Below, piece by piece: positions 1 to 6,249 of a stretch of 16,328 nt of DNA. Source of the stretch: Pseudomonadota bacterium (GTDB lineage: Bacteria; Pseudomonadota; Alphaproteobacteria; Rhizobiales; Devosiaceae); contig JAEYYP010000447.1 in the NCBI GenBank assembly GCA_023428425.1, positions 1 through 16,328 of the forward strand, in the 5' to 3' direction. Position 1 is the stretch's first letter, and every line of letters starts with the position of its first letter. Made by a program: the position numbers and the translations under genes. Under the pieces are notes generated by a model, which had not been told where the DNA came from, made no database searches, and was given only the letters and a program-made list of their open reading frames with translations.

Positions 1-2
1 AG

Positions 3-659
3 GCGGTGGCCCGCCGCGGCTGGACGCTCACCGAGGTGTTCATCACCCACCACCATACCGATCATGTCGAAGGCATCCCGGTGCTGAAGCGCGACCTCGG
101 CGTGACGGTGACGGGGCCGGAAGCCGAGCAAAGCAAAATCCTTGGGCTCGACGTGCTGGTGAAGGGCGGCGACACGGTGAAGCTGGGCGAGAGCGAATTC
201 CAGGTGCTGGAAACGCCGGGCCATACGCTTGGCCACATCGTCTATTTCGAGACGGCGGGGCGGCATCTGTTCTCGGCGGATGCGCTGTTCTCGCTCGGGG
301 TCGGGCGGATGTTCGAGGGCCAGCCGGGGCCGATGTGGGCCGGGCTCGAGCAGCTCAAGGCGCTGCCCGACGATACGCTGATCTATTGCGGGCACGAGTA
401 CACGGAGGCAAACGCCGCCTTCGCGCTGACGATGGACCCCGGCAACGCGGCGCTGAAGATCCGGGCGGCGGAGGTGAAAAGAATGCGGGCGGAAGGGCGT
501 TACACCATCCCGGTCAGCCTCGGGATGGAGAAGGCCACCAACCCTTTCCTGCGGTCCGACCTGCCGGCTCTCGCCAAGGCGGTGGGGCTGCCGCCCGGGG
601 CCGACCCGGTCGATGTGTTCGCCAAGCTGCGCAAGGCCAAGGATGAGTTCAAGGGATGA
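3..659 (+). CDS. gloB: Hydroxyacylglutathione hydrolase (glyoxalase II), 5' end missing
   Basis: Cytosolic metallo-beta-lactamase-fold enzyme that hydrolyses S-D-lactoylglutathione to D-lactate and glutathione, the second step of methylglyoxal detoxification. Counting from the GTG at position 6, the metal-binding motif HHHTDH lies at residues 15-20. It is followed by the TPGHTLGH segment, the metal-bridging Asp in FSADALF, and the CGHEYT histidine. The C-terminal substrate-binding half is present, including the KATNPFLRSD segment typical of bacterial glyoxalase II. About 218 residues are visible against a usual 250-260, and the frame stays open to the window edge, so about 40 N-terminal residues lie outside. 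The GTG at 6 is therefore probably an internal Val and not the start. The motif set and C-terminal domain make a generic MBL hydrolase unlikely. Confident. Confidence 0.93.
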   Translation, partial: AVARRGWTLTEVFITHHHTDHVEGIPVLKRDLGVTVTGPEAEQSKILGLDVLVKGGDTVKLGESEFQVLETPGHTLGHIVYFETAGRHLFSADALFSLGVGRMFEGQPGPMWAGLEQLKALPDDTLIYCGHEYTEANAAFALTMDPGNAALKIRAAEVKRMRAEGRYTIPVSLGMEKATNPFLRSDLPALAKAVGLPPGADPVDVFAKLRKAKDEFKG

Positions 660-672
660 GCGGCCCGGCGTC

Positions 673-746
673 CGTTAACCTTGTTCGCAATCGGCAGGGG
701 ATTGGTTAACGAAAGGTTGCAACCCGGCACGGCCATTGCAACGTTG
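673..746. repeat. Cluster of short palindromes upstream of the 77-residue protein gene
   Basis: In the gap after gloB, CGTTAACC (673-680) is the exact reverse complement of GGTTAACG (704-711). Two further palindromes follow: GGTTGCAACC (715-724) and CAACGTTG (739-746). They sit just upstream of the small gene that starts at 818. A -35-like TTGACC occurs at 744-749, but I find no matching -10. They could be regulator sites or chance; the function is unknown. Confidence 0.4.
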
Positions 747-817
747 ACCCTCAGATACGGGAAAGCCTGTCCCAAAATGAAACAGGCGTCCCGCTTCCGA
801 ACAGGGAAGACGCGCAG

Positions 818-1051
818 ATGGTCGATAATGGGACGGGATGGCCGGTCCGGCTGGAACGGCGGAAGCAGGAACGTATCAAGCTGATGCGCGGCGCGCCGAA
901 AGCCAATTTCGTCAGCCAGTTGATCGCCGAGCGCGACCAGCTGCCGGCGAAATCACAGGCAGTAGGCGCCGCAGTGGGCGCCTATGCCGAAGGTGGCCGC
1001 ATGGCCGTACGGCGGATGCCGGCCGGCTATCGCAAGACGATGATCGTCTGA
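818..1051 (+). CDS. Small conserved-looking basic protein of unknown function (77 aa)
   Basis: I do not recognise a named family. The start ATG at 818 is preceded by AGGGAAGA (803-810), a good ribosome binding site at normal spacing, which favours this start over upstream ATGs in other frames. The protein has a basic N-terminal half (RLERRKQERIKLMRG) and ends in a segment with VGAYAEGGRMAVRRMPAGYRKTMIV-like character, a Gly/Arg-rich tail of a type I associate with small uncharacterised alphaproteobacterial proteins. No signal peptide, membrane segment or cysteine cluster is visible. It stands alone, downstream of gloB with a 158-bp gap, and converges on the membrane-protein gene on the other strand; its stop codon lies inside the shared hairpin at 1048-1068. 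The existence of the gene is likely from the ribosome binding site and codon pattern. Function is unknown. Confidence 0.7.
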   Translation: MVDNGTGWPVRLERRKQERIKLMRGAPKANFVSQLIAERDQLPAKSQAVGAAVGAYAEGGRMAVRRMPAGYRKTMIV

Positions 1052-1068
1052 GGCGCTAGGCGCCTCAG
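1048..1068. terminator. Hairpin between two convergent genes, carrying both stop codons
   Basis: TGAGGCGC (1049-1056) pairs with GCGCCTCA (1060-1067) around a TAG loop, and an outer C-G pair extends the stem to 9 bp. The stem is identical in both directions, so it could act on transcripts from either side. The TGA stop of the plus-strand gene (1049-1051) and the stop of the minus-strand gene (1065-1067) are the two ends of the 8-bp stem. There is no T-run, so intrinsic termination is uncertain; 3'-end protection is an alternative. Confidence 0.5.
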
Positions 1069-1514
1069 GTCATCGAGACGTCGCGACCGGCGCCGGTGAT
1101 CGACACGGTGAAGCCGGCGACGACGTCGACGATCGCCATCATCATCAGAATGAAGAACACCGAACTCGCGGCCGCGCCGACGAGCAGGAACTCGATCAGG
1201 AAGATGATGAACACCACGGTGGAGAGCATGTGCTCGACCACCGAGGAGCGGCCGGTATTGGTGGACTTCAGCACCTCGAAGAACAGGCAGACCAGCCCGA
1301 CCACCAGCATCAGGTCACCGGCGGTGAGCGACCACACCTGTCCCGAAACCATGGGGATGGTCAGCAGTTCGTTCGACCAGCCGGCCGGGCTGCCGCCCAT
1401 GAACAGGAAACCGAAGAAGTTGTAGGCGATCAGCGGGATCAGCAGCAGCGGCGGAATGAAGACGCCGCGCGACGGCCGGCGCTCAGGCGGTATGAACACG
1501 GTGCTTTCGGACAT
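1065..1514 (-). CDS. Four-helix integral membrane protein of unknown function (149 aa)
   Basis: Not recognised as a named family. The chosen start is the ATG at 1514 (MSESTVF), preceded on the minus strand by GAGGAG eight bases upstream; an in-frame extension to 1550 has no better signal. After a short Pro/Arg-rich N-terminus (IPPERRPSRG) there are about four hydrophobic segments near residues 19-40, 62-83, 97-115 and 117-139, with a more polar stretch at 41-60 and 84-96. The C-terminus is short and polar. No catalytic or cofactor motif is visible, and the only Cys is C76. It lies 72 bp downstream of dsbB on the same strand and is probably co-transcribed with it, so an accessory role in envelope thiol chemistry is possible but purely contextual. 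It ends at the hairpin shared with the convergent gene. Confidence 0.75.
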   Translation of the reverse strand: MSESTVFIPPERRPSRGVFIPPLLLIPLIAYNFFGFLFMGGSPAGWSNELLTIPMVSGQVWSLTAGDLMLVVGLVCLFFEVLKSTNTGRSSVVEHMLSTVVFIIFLIEFLLVGAAASSVFFILMMMAIVDVVAGFTVSITGAGRDVSMT

Positions 1515-1586
1515 CGGTCGGCTCCTCGTTGAATGGGCGGACAATGCCAAAGCCGTCGTCGCGCCGCTAGTGGGCGCGGTGGGCGA

Positions 1587-2135
1587 TCAACGGGAAGACG
1601 CGCGTCCGCTCCAGGTCATGGCCGCGGCGGCAAGCAGCATCAGCACGATGGCGGCCGAGATCAGCGCGTTGTACCCGGCCAGCGTGATGCCGAAGAGCTC
1701 GAACTGGATGGCATCGCAGGGGACGACGCGGGTGGCGTTGATGTTGGAGAGGTCGGAGAAGCTGATCTCGCCGCCCACGCCGGTGCAGGCGGTGGGGCCG
1801 GCCCAGAGCTTCATTTCCACCCCGGCGTGATAGGTCGCCATCCAGGTGCTCCACACGAAGATACCGGCACCGAGCAGCAGGCCGACGAGCCGGGCGGGGT
1901 GGGGCAGGCGGTTCCACAGGATCAGCACCAGCGCCAGCACCGGCAGGCCCCAGTAGTAGGCGAGGCGCTGCTCGAGGCAGAGTTCGCAGGGGACGAGACC
2001 GCCGATCAGCTGCGAGCCCCAGGCGCCGAGGATGGTGGCGAGGCCGAGGACGAAGGCGATGCCAGCGAGGAGACGGCCGCGATCGGTGAGCAGGCCGCCG
2101 CGGGTCAGGTTGGCATCATGGGTGGCGCTGGTCAC
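1587..2135 (-). CDS. dsbB: Disulfide bond formation protein B (DsbB family)
   Basis: Inner-membrane thiol:quinone oxidoreductase that reoxidises periplasmic DsbA and passes electrons to ubiquinone. Four hydrophobic segments surround two periplasmic loops. The first loop carries the CxxC pair PCELC (C50, C53); R57, four residues after the second Cys, matches the position of the quinone-interacting Arg48 of E. coli DsbB. The second loop carries the other pair, C117 and C140 (VVPCDAIQF). At 182 residues it is normal for the family. The start is GTG at 2135, with GGAGAG a few bases upstream, and a promoter at 2162-2190 lies just ahead. The small membrane protein gene follows 72 bp downstream. No dsbA is visible in the window. 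Confident. Confidence 0.93.
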   Translation of the reverse strand: MTSATHDANLTRGGLLTDRGRLLAGIAFVLGLATILGAWGSQLIGGLVPCELCLEQRLAYYWGLPVLALVLILWNRLPHPARLVGLLLGAGIFVWSTWMATYHAGVEMKLWAGPTACTGVGGEISFSDLSNINATRVVPCDAIQFELFGITLAGYNALISAAIVLMLLAAAAMTWSGRASSR

Positions 2136-2161
2136 GGGTCTCTCCGGGTCGTTGCGGGCGC

Positions 2162-2190
2162 CATATTCTCGGGCAGTCGTGGCAAGTCAA
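2162..2190 (-). promoter_or_regulatory. Candidate sigma-70-type promoter for dsbB
   Basis: Read on the minus strand: -35 TTGACT (2190-2185), a 17-bp spacer, then -10-like AATATG (2167-2162). The predicted transcript start would be about 20 bases before the GTG start of dsbB at 2135. It lies in the 80-bp gap after the DUF72 gene, suggesting dsbB and the membrane protein gene can be transcribed separately. The -10 matches consensus only partly. Confidence 0.5.
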
Positions 2191-2215
2191 CGGCGGCTTG
2201 CTCACGACCGCGTGC

Positions 2216-3085
2216 TCATTCGCCCGGACCGACGATTCCGAGCTGCGCCATGATGGCACGGGCGTTGTGCGGGGCGTTGTCCTTGTCGGTGGAAACGAAG
2301 AAGGCGTGCACGTCGCGCGGGGGCGGGGCTGCTTCCGGCGCAGTGAGGTAGCGGCCGTCGGCGATCGGTGCCCCCTCTGCGAGGGCGTCGAGCCACTCGC
2401 CGAGGATGGCACGCTGCTCCTCGGTGTAGGACTCGGCGCCCGGAGCGCCCTGCAGGCGGGCGTAGGCGAAGTCGGCGGTCTGGTCGAGGTAGGGCCACTC
2501 GGCGGTGTCGGCGAGCACGAGCGCGACATTGTGGGCGCGCAGCTGCGCGACGAACTGCGGGTTGGCGAAGCTCTCGTGCCGGACCTCGACGGCGTGGCGG
2601 ATACGAGTCACGCCCGTCGCATCGAGCCAGGGGTCGGTCTTCAGGCCGTCGTTGCGGCCGGCCAGCGCCAGCAGATCCTCGGGCGTGTGGGGGAGGAGGG
2701 CGAGGAAGGATTCCATGCGGTCGGCATCGTACTTCACGTTGCCCGGCAGCTGCCAGCAGAAGGGTCCGAGCTTCGAGCCCAGCGCCAGCACGCCCGAAGC
2801 GAAGAAGTTGGCGAGGGGAATCTCGACATCCTTCAGTCGCTTGATGTGGGTGATGAGCTGGTGGCCCTTCACCGAGAAGACGAAGCCGTCCGGCGTCGCG
2901 GCGGCCCAGTTCTGGAAGCTCGCCGCTTTCTGGTGCGAGTAGAAGGTGGCGTTGATCTCGATGTTGCCGAGCCGGGCCGAGGCGTAGGCCAGCTCGTCCT
3001 TCTGCTTCAGACCCTTGGGGTAGAAGTTGTCGCGCCAGGGCTCATACACCCATCCCGCGGTTCCGAGCCGTACAATCCCCGCCAT
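2216..3085 (-). CDS. DUF72 family protein (YecE-like)
   Basis: Member of the DUF72 (YecE) family, a TIM-barrel-like fold of unproven function found widely in bacteria. Family landmarks in order: GTAGWVYEPWR near the N-terminus, EINATFY at residues 43-49, the FVFSVKGHQLITH strand around 68-80, GPFCWQLP at 107-114, EVRHESF at 167-173, LADTAEWPY at 191-199, and FAYARLQG at 206-213. At 289 residues it has normal length. The ATG at 3085 is preceded by a perfect AGGAGG five bases upstream. It is divergent from the tRNA-Leu gene. The gap of 80 bp to dsbB with its own promoter suggests an independent unit. Family assignment is firm; biochemical function is unknown. Confidence 0.92.
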   Translation of the reverse strand: MAGIVRLGTAGWVYEPWRDNFYPKGLKQKDELAYASARLGNIEINATFYSHQKAASFQNWAAATPDGFVFSVKGHQLITHIKRLKDVEIPLANFFASGVLALGSKLGPFCWQLPGNVKYDADRMESFLALLPHTPEDLLALAGRNDGLKTDPWLDATGVTRIRHAVEVRHESFANPQFVAQLRAHNVALVLADTAEWPYLDQTADFAYARLQGAPGAESYTEEQRAILGEWLDALAEGAPIADGRYLTAPEAAPPPRDVHAFFVSTDKDNAPHNARAIMAQLGIVGPGE

Positions 3086-3155
3086 CGCGTCCTCCTAGAG
3101 TCGGCGGCAATCTGGCCCGCGCGGGGCGGCGGAGCAAGCGCCTGCGTTTCCACTG

Positions 3156-3183
3156 TTGCAGCCGGCGCGCGGGCGGCTATAAA
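3156..3183 (+). promoter_or_regulatory. Promoter of tRNA-Leu
   Basis: TTGCAG (3156-3161) and TATAAA (3178-3183) are separated by 16 bp. The mature tRNA begins at 3195, so transcription should start only a few bases upstream. The stretch between the -10 and the tRNA is almost pure G/C, the kind of discriminator associated with growth-rate and stringent control of stable RNA promoters. Confidence 0.75.
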
Positions 3184-3194
3184 GGCGCCGCGCC

Positions 3195-3281
3195 GCGGGC
3201 GTGGCGGAATTGGTAGACGCAGCGGACTCAAAATCCGCCGTCCGGAAGGATATGTCGGTTCGAGTCCGACCGCCCGCACCA
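3195..3281 (+). tRNA. tRNA-Leu (anticodon CAA)
   Basis: Full cloverleaf with a long variable arm, as expected for Leu. The acceptor stem GCGGGCG (3195-3201) pairs with CGCCCGC (3271-3277), followed by discriminator A and an encoded CCA (3279-3281). The D arm contains GGTAGACGC. The anticodon stem GCGGA/TCCGC encloses loop CTCAAAA, giving anticodon CAA for UUG codons. The T arm is TCGGTTCGAGTCCGA. Length is 87 nt. Confidence 0.97.
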
Positions 3282-3568
3282 GCCTTGCCGCGGCAACGCG
3301 CCACCGCCCATGCGGACTTTCCCTCATCGGTATCGGACGAAAGCGCTTACTACGGCGGGTGCTAAGCATTTGTCTGTAAGGACTTAGAATATGTTCAGGT
3401 TACAGACGCTAGCCTAGGCTCGTGCCGTTGTCGGCATCATCGGTGAATGCGCCGTCGACCGAAGCGTCCCTGGGTCCGGCCAGGCAAGGGGTATTGTGAG
3501 CCATCGGGGACGGCAGGAGCCGGCCACGCCGGCGGCAGCTTCGTTTGTTGCATCCAGAAGGAGTGACG
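3282..3568. other. Non-coding region between tRNA-Leu and the PAS-HisKA_2 kinase gene
   Basis: About 287 bp without a convincing gene; open frames here only extend frames overlapping the kinase gene. It contains a loopless 12-bp palindrome at 3285-3296, a perfect 8-bp inverted repeat at 3372-3407 and a 10-bp palindrome at 3411-3420. A -10-like TAGAAT lies at 3384-3389 but has no clear -35. The ribosome binding site AAGGAG of the kinase gene is at 3558-3563. No GGAAC general-stress (EcfG) -35 element is present. Confidence 0.6.
3372..3420. repeat. Inverted repeat and adjacent palindrome, possible operator
   Basis: GTCTGTAA (3372-3379) is the exact reverse complement of TTACAGAC (3400-3407), separated by 20 bp. 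The spacer holds the -10-like TAGAAT (3384-3389). Directly after comes the palindrome AGCCTAGGCT (3411-3420). The symmetry suggests a dimeric regulator site about 160 bp ahead of the kinase start. No regulator is identified. Confidence 0.45.
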
Positions 3569-4621
3569 ATGAGCGAGAACAGCAACGACACCCCCGCCAG
3601 CGTCGACGGGCTGGCGCTGGCGCTCGTCACCGCATCCAGCGTCCCCGTCCTGCTGCTCGACGGCAACCTCACCGTGATCGCCGCCAGCGATTCGTTCTGT
3701 TCGACCTTCCACATCCCGCGCGACCTCGTGCCCGAACGCCAGCTCTCCGAGCTGGGACGCGGCGAATGGGACAATCCGCAGGTGCGCGCGCTGTTGCGGG
3801 CGACCATGCTCGGCTATGCCCGGGTCGGCGCCTACGAGATGGAGATCAAGCGTCGCGATCGCGAACCGCGGCGGCTGGTGCTCAACGCCATCAAGCTCGA
3901 CACGGGAGACCCGGACGTCGTCCGCATCCTGTTCAGCGTCACCGACATCACCAGCGAGCTGGCGGCCGAGGCGCTGCGCGAGAAGCTGGCACTCGAGAAG
4001 GCGACGCTGCAGCAGGACATGCAGCACCGCATTGCCAACAGCCTGCAGATCGTCGCCAGCGTCATCCTGCAGGCCGGACGCGACTTGAGGTGGCACAACC
4101 AGCCGGGCGGCGCTTATCCGGCGCTGGCCATGGCCACGGTGGAAAAGCGCCTGGGCGGGCCGGGCGAGGGACAGGTCGAGATCGCCGCCTATCTGCGACA
4201 ACTGTGCGAAAGCCTCGAGGCAGCGCTGATCGAGGATGCCGGCCAGGTGGCGCTGTTGGTCGAGGCCGACTATTGCATGCGTTCCGCGGGTGACGCCACG
4301 GCGCTCGGGCTGATCGTCACCGAGCTGGTGATCAACGCACTGCGCCACGCCTTTCCCGAGCACAGGAAGGGGACGATCCGCGTCAGTTACCAGGACGACG
4401 CCGCGGGATGGGCGCTGACGGTGAGCGATGACGGGGTTGGCCTTCGCCAGTCGCCGCCTCGGCCGGGACTCGGCACGAGCGTGATCGAGGCGCTGGCCCG
4501 GCAGCTCGGGGCCGACGAGGTCTCGGTGAGTGGCAATGCCGGCACCACCGTGAGGCTGGCGCGCCGGCTCGAGGCGCCAACGCGGCTGAGGCCGGTGGCG
4601 ACGGCGGCCCATCCGACCTGA
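3569..4621 (+). CDS. Soluble PAS-HisKA_2 sensor histidine kinase
   Basis: Cytoplasmic sensor kinase of 350 residues with no membrane segment. An N-terminal PAS-like sensor (about residues 15-130) ends in a SVTDITSE helix. A HisKA_2 dimerisation domain follows, with the phospho-acceptor H153 in QHRIANSLQIVASVI. A HATPase domain has the N-box TELVINALRHAF (N256), the G1 box SDDGVGL (286-292) and a GLGTSVIEALARQLGA G2-type segment. HisKA_2 kinases often sit in general-stress or blue-light style pathways and phosphorylate stand-alone receivers. The ATG at 3569 follows AAGGAG by five bases; a TTG eight codons upstream lacks such a site. Oddity: residues 168-186, between the two DHp helices, are short and unlike relatives (see findings). 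The gene ends two bases from the convergent Hpt-REC-GGDEF gene, so the two may belong to one network. Confidence 0.88.
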   Translation: MSENSNDTPASVDGLALALVTASSVPVLLLDGNLTVIAASDSFCSTFHIPRDLVPERQLSELGRGEWDNPQVRALLRATMLGYARVGAYEMEIKRRDREPRRLVLNAIKLDTGDPDVVRILFSVTDITSELAAEALREKLALEKATLQQDMQHRIANSLQIVASVILQAGRDLRWHNQPGGAYPALAMATVEKRLGGPGEGQVEIAAYLRQLCESLEAALIEDAGQVALLVEADYCMRSAGDATALGLIVTELVINALRHAFPEHRKGTIRVSYQDDAAGWALTVSDDGVGLRQSPPRPGLGTSVIEALARQLGADEVSVSGNAGTTVRLARRLEAPTRLRPVATAAHPT

Positions 4622-4623
4622 TC

Positions 4624-6249
4624 TCAGCCGAGCGAGCGTTCGATGCGGTTGCCGCCGGCGGCCTTCGCCACCTTCAGCGCATTGCCGGCTGCTGCCACGA
4701 GAGCCTCCAGCGTGGTGAAGGTTCGGCTGCCGGCGAGGCCGACACTGATGGACAGGCGAAGCGACTGCTCGCTCGTGCCGAACTCCAGCGCCGCGAAACC
4801 CTCGCGGATCTGTTCGAACACCGTGGTGATCAGTTCGGGCGATGTGTCGAGCAGGATCACCGAGAACTGGTCGCCGGTGTAGCGCGCCACCACGTCGATG
4901 CGGCGCAGCCGCCCGACCAGTGCCTGCGCGAGGCTGCGGATGATGCGGTCGGCCCTGACGTGGCCGAGCTGCTCGTTGGCCCGGCGCAGGTTGTCGAGAT
5001 CGACCAGCGCCAGCGTGATCTCGCCGCCGGTGCGGCGGCATCGCTCCATCTCGTGCGACAGGCGCACCATGAACTTGGAGTAGTTGAGCAGCCCGGTCAG
5101 GCCGTCGCGTTCGAGCAGCGAACGCAGGGCCATGGCGCGGCGCGCCCGCAAGGTCACCATCGAGACCAGCGTGCGGCTGTCGATGGGCTTGCGGATGAAA
5201 TCGTCGCCACCCTGGATGCGGGCCTCGAGCTGGAGGTGCGGATCGGTCTCGGTGGAAACGAAGACGATCGGCAGCGAGAGTTCTCGGCGGGACTGGCGAA
5301 TGACCTTGGCGAGGTCGATGCCGTTGATCTCGGGCAGGTGGATGTCGAGCAGCACCAGGTCGGGCGAGATGGCGTCGATCCGTTCGAGCGCCAGGCTGGC
5401 GTCAGTGAGCACCTCGGTCTGCATGCCGGCAGCCTGCAGTTCGAGCGCATAGGCCTCGCCGAGCAGTCGGTCACCGTCGATGATCAGGATGACGAACGGG
5501 CGATCCTCGTGCCGTGGCGCGACATCGCCGAGCCAGTCGGCCAGTTCGACCGAATCGAGCGGCTCGGTCAGGATGCCGCTGACGCCGGCCCTGGTCGCTG
5601 CCAGCTGGCGATGGAACGTCGCATTGGCCGAAACGAGCAGCACAGGGATGTGCAGCGAGTAGTCTCGCGCCGTCTGGAGGGAGCCCTCGACATCGTCGCA
5701 GATGAGCGCGGCGGCGATCTTCGGGTCCTTGAACAGCCCGGCATTGGCCTTGGCCGTCGCATCGAACGGTGTGTAGCCCAGGCTGGTGACGATGGACGCC
5801 AGCGCCGGATAGCGCTCCGGTGCCGCGACGACGAGGATGCCGTCATGGGCGCGCTCCGCCGCAGGATCGACAGTGGGGAACAGGTCCGGTCCGCCATCGT
5901 CGACCGGCGGAAAATCGGTGTGGCGGCGCAGTGTCGGGGCCGGCTGCCGCGCGGTCGCTTCGCGGATCTGCGCCACCACGGCCTGGCAGGAGCGAGCGAG
6001 GTCGAACTGGCCAGAGGTCCCGAGGTTGCGCTCGAGTTCGGCGGCAGTGGCGCTCACCTTGTCGAAGCCGAAGGTCCCGGCGGCACTGGCGAGGCTGTGG
6101 GCGATCCATCGGATCTGCTCGCGGCCCCCGGCGCCCATGCCGTTCTGGAAGCGGATCGACAGGTCGTTGAGCACCGATGACTGATGCGCCGTCCTGGTGC
6201 GGAACTGCTGCTGCAAGGCGTTGCGTCTGGCTTCGTACGTGTCGCTCAT
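4624..6249 (-). CDS. Hpt / pseudo-receiver / receiver / degenerate GGDEF protein
   Basis: Soluble 541-residue signalling protein, last gene of the four-gene operon. Domains in order: Hpt (about 25-100) with the likely phospho-acceptor H51 in AHSLASAAGTFG; a receiver-like domain (137-243) lacking the acidic pocket and with Glu229 where the conserved Lys should be; an intact receiver (252-370) with D302 in LLDIHLP and K354 in RKP; a GGDEF domain (378-541). The GGDEF signature is TGDQF (458-462), missing the first Gly and the catalytic Glu, so cyclase activity is unlikely, while RRID at 449-452 is an RxxD c-di-GMP inhibitory-site motif at the right distance. The ATG at 6249 overlaps the previous stop (ATGA), supporting this start over the longer in-frame one. 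The layout resembles PleD/PopA with an added Hpt. Likely a c-di-GMP receptor or relay output (inference). Confidence 0.88.
   Translation of the reverse strand: MSDTYEARRNALQQQFRTRTAHQSSVLNDLSIRFQNGMGAGGREQIRWIAHSLASAAGTFGFDKVSATAAELERNLGTSGQFDLARSCQAVVAQIREATARQPAPTLRRHTDFPPVDDGGPDLFPTVDPAAERAHDGILVVAAPERYPALASIVTSLGYTPFDATAKANAGLFKDPKIAAALICDDVEGSLQTARDYSLHIPVLLVSANATFHRQLAATRAGVSGILTEPLDSVELADWLGDVAPRHEDRPFVILIIDGDRLLGEAYALELQAAGMQTEVLTDASLALERIDAISPDLVLLDIHLPEINGIDLAKVIRQSRRELSLPIVFVSTETDPHLQLEARIQGGDDFIRKPIDSRTLVSMVTLRARRAMALRSLLERDGLTGLLNYSKFMVRLSHEMERCRRTGGEITLALVDLDNLRRANEQLGHVRADRIIRSLAQALVGRLRRIDVVARYTGDQFSVILLDTSPELITTVFEQIREGFAALEFGTSEQSLRLSISVGLAGSRTFTTLEALVAAAGNALKVAKAAGGNRIERSLG

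Noticed and set aside
673..711. TTAA motifs as a CtrA binding site
   Set aside because: The two TTAA elements are 27 bp apart; the CtrA consensus needs about seven.
3285..3296. TTGCCGCGGCAA palindrome as the tRNA terminator
   Set aside because: It has no loop and no T-run, so it is not a convincing intrinsic terminator.
2198..3379. 393-residue plus-strand open frame
   Set aside because: Antisense to the DUF72 gene and runs through the tRNA gene, so not a protein gene.
3195..3568. tRNA-Leu 3' end as an integration (att) site for a mobile element
   Set aside because: No integrase, no duplicated tRNA 3' segment, and neighbouring genes look like core chromosome.
3437..5041. 534-residue minus-strand open frame spanning two genes
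   Set aside because: Runs across the end of the operon and antisense to the HisKA_2 kinase; composition is Arg/Pro/Gln-rich shadow sequence.
4960..6180. 406-residue plus-strand open frame
   Set aside because: Antisense to the Hpt-REC-GGDEF gene, whose domains are unmistakable; the antisense product has no recognisable domain and arises from high GC content.
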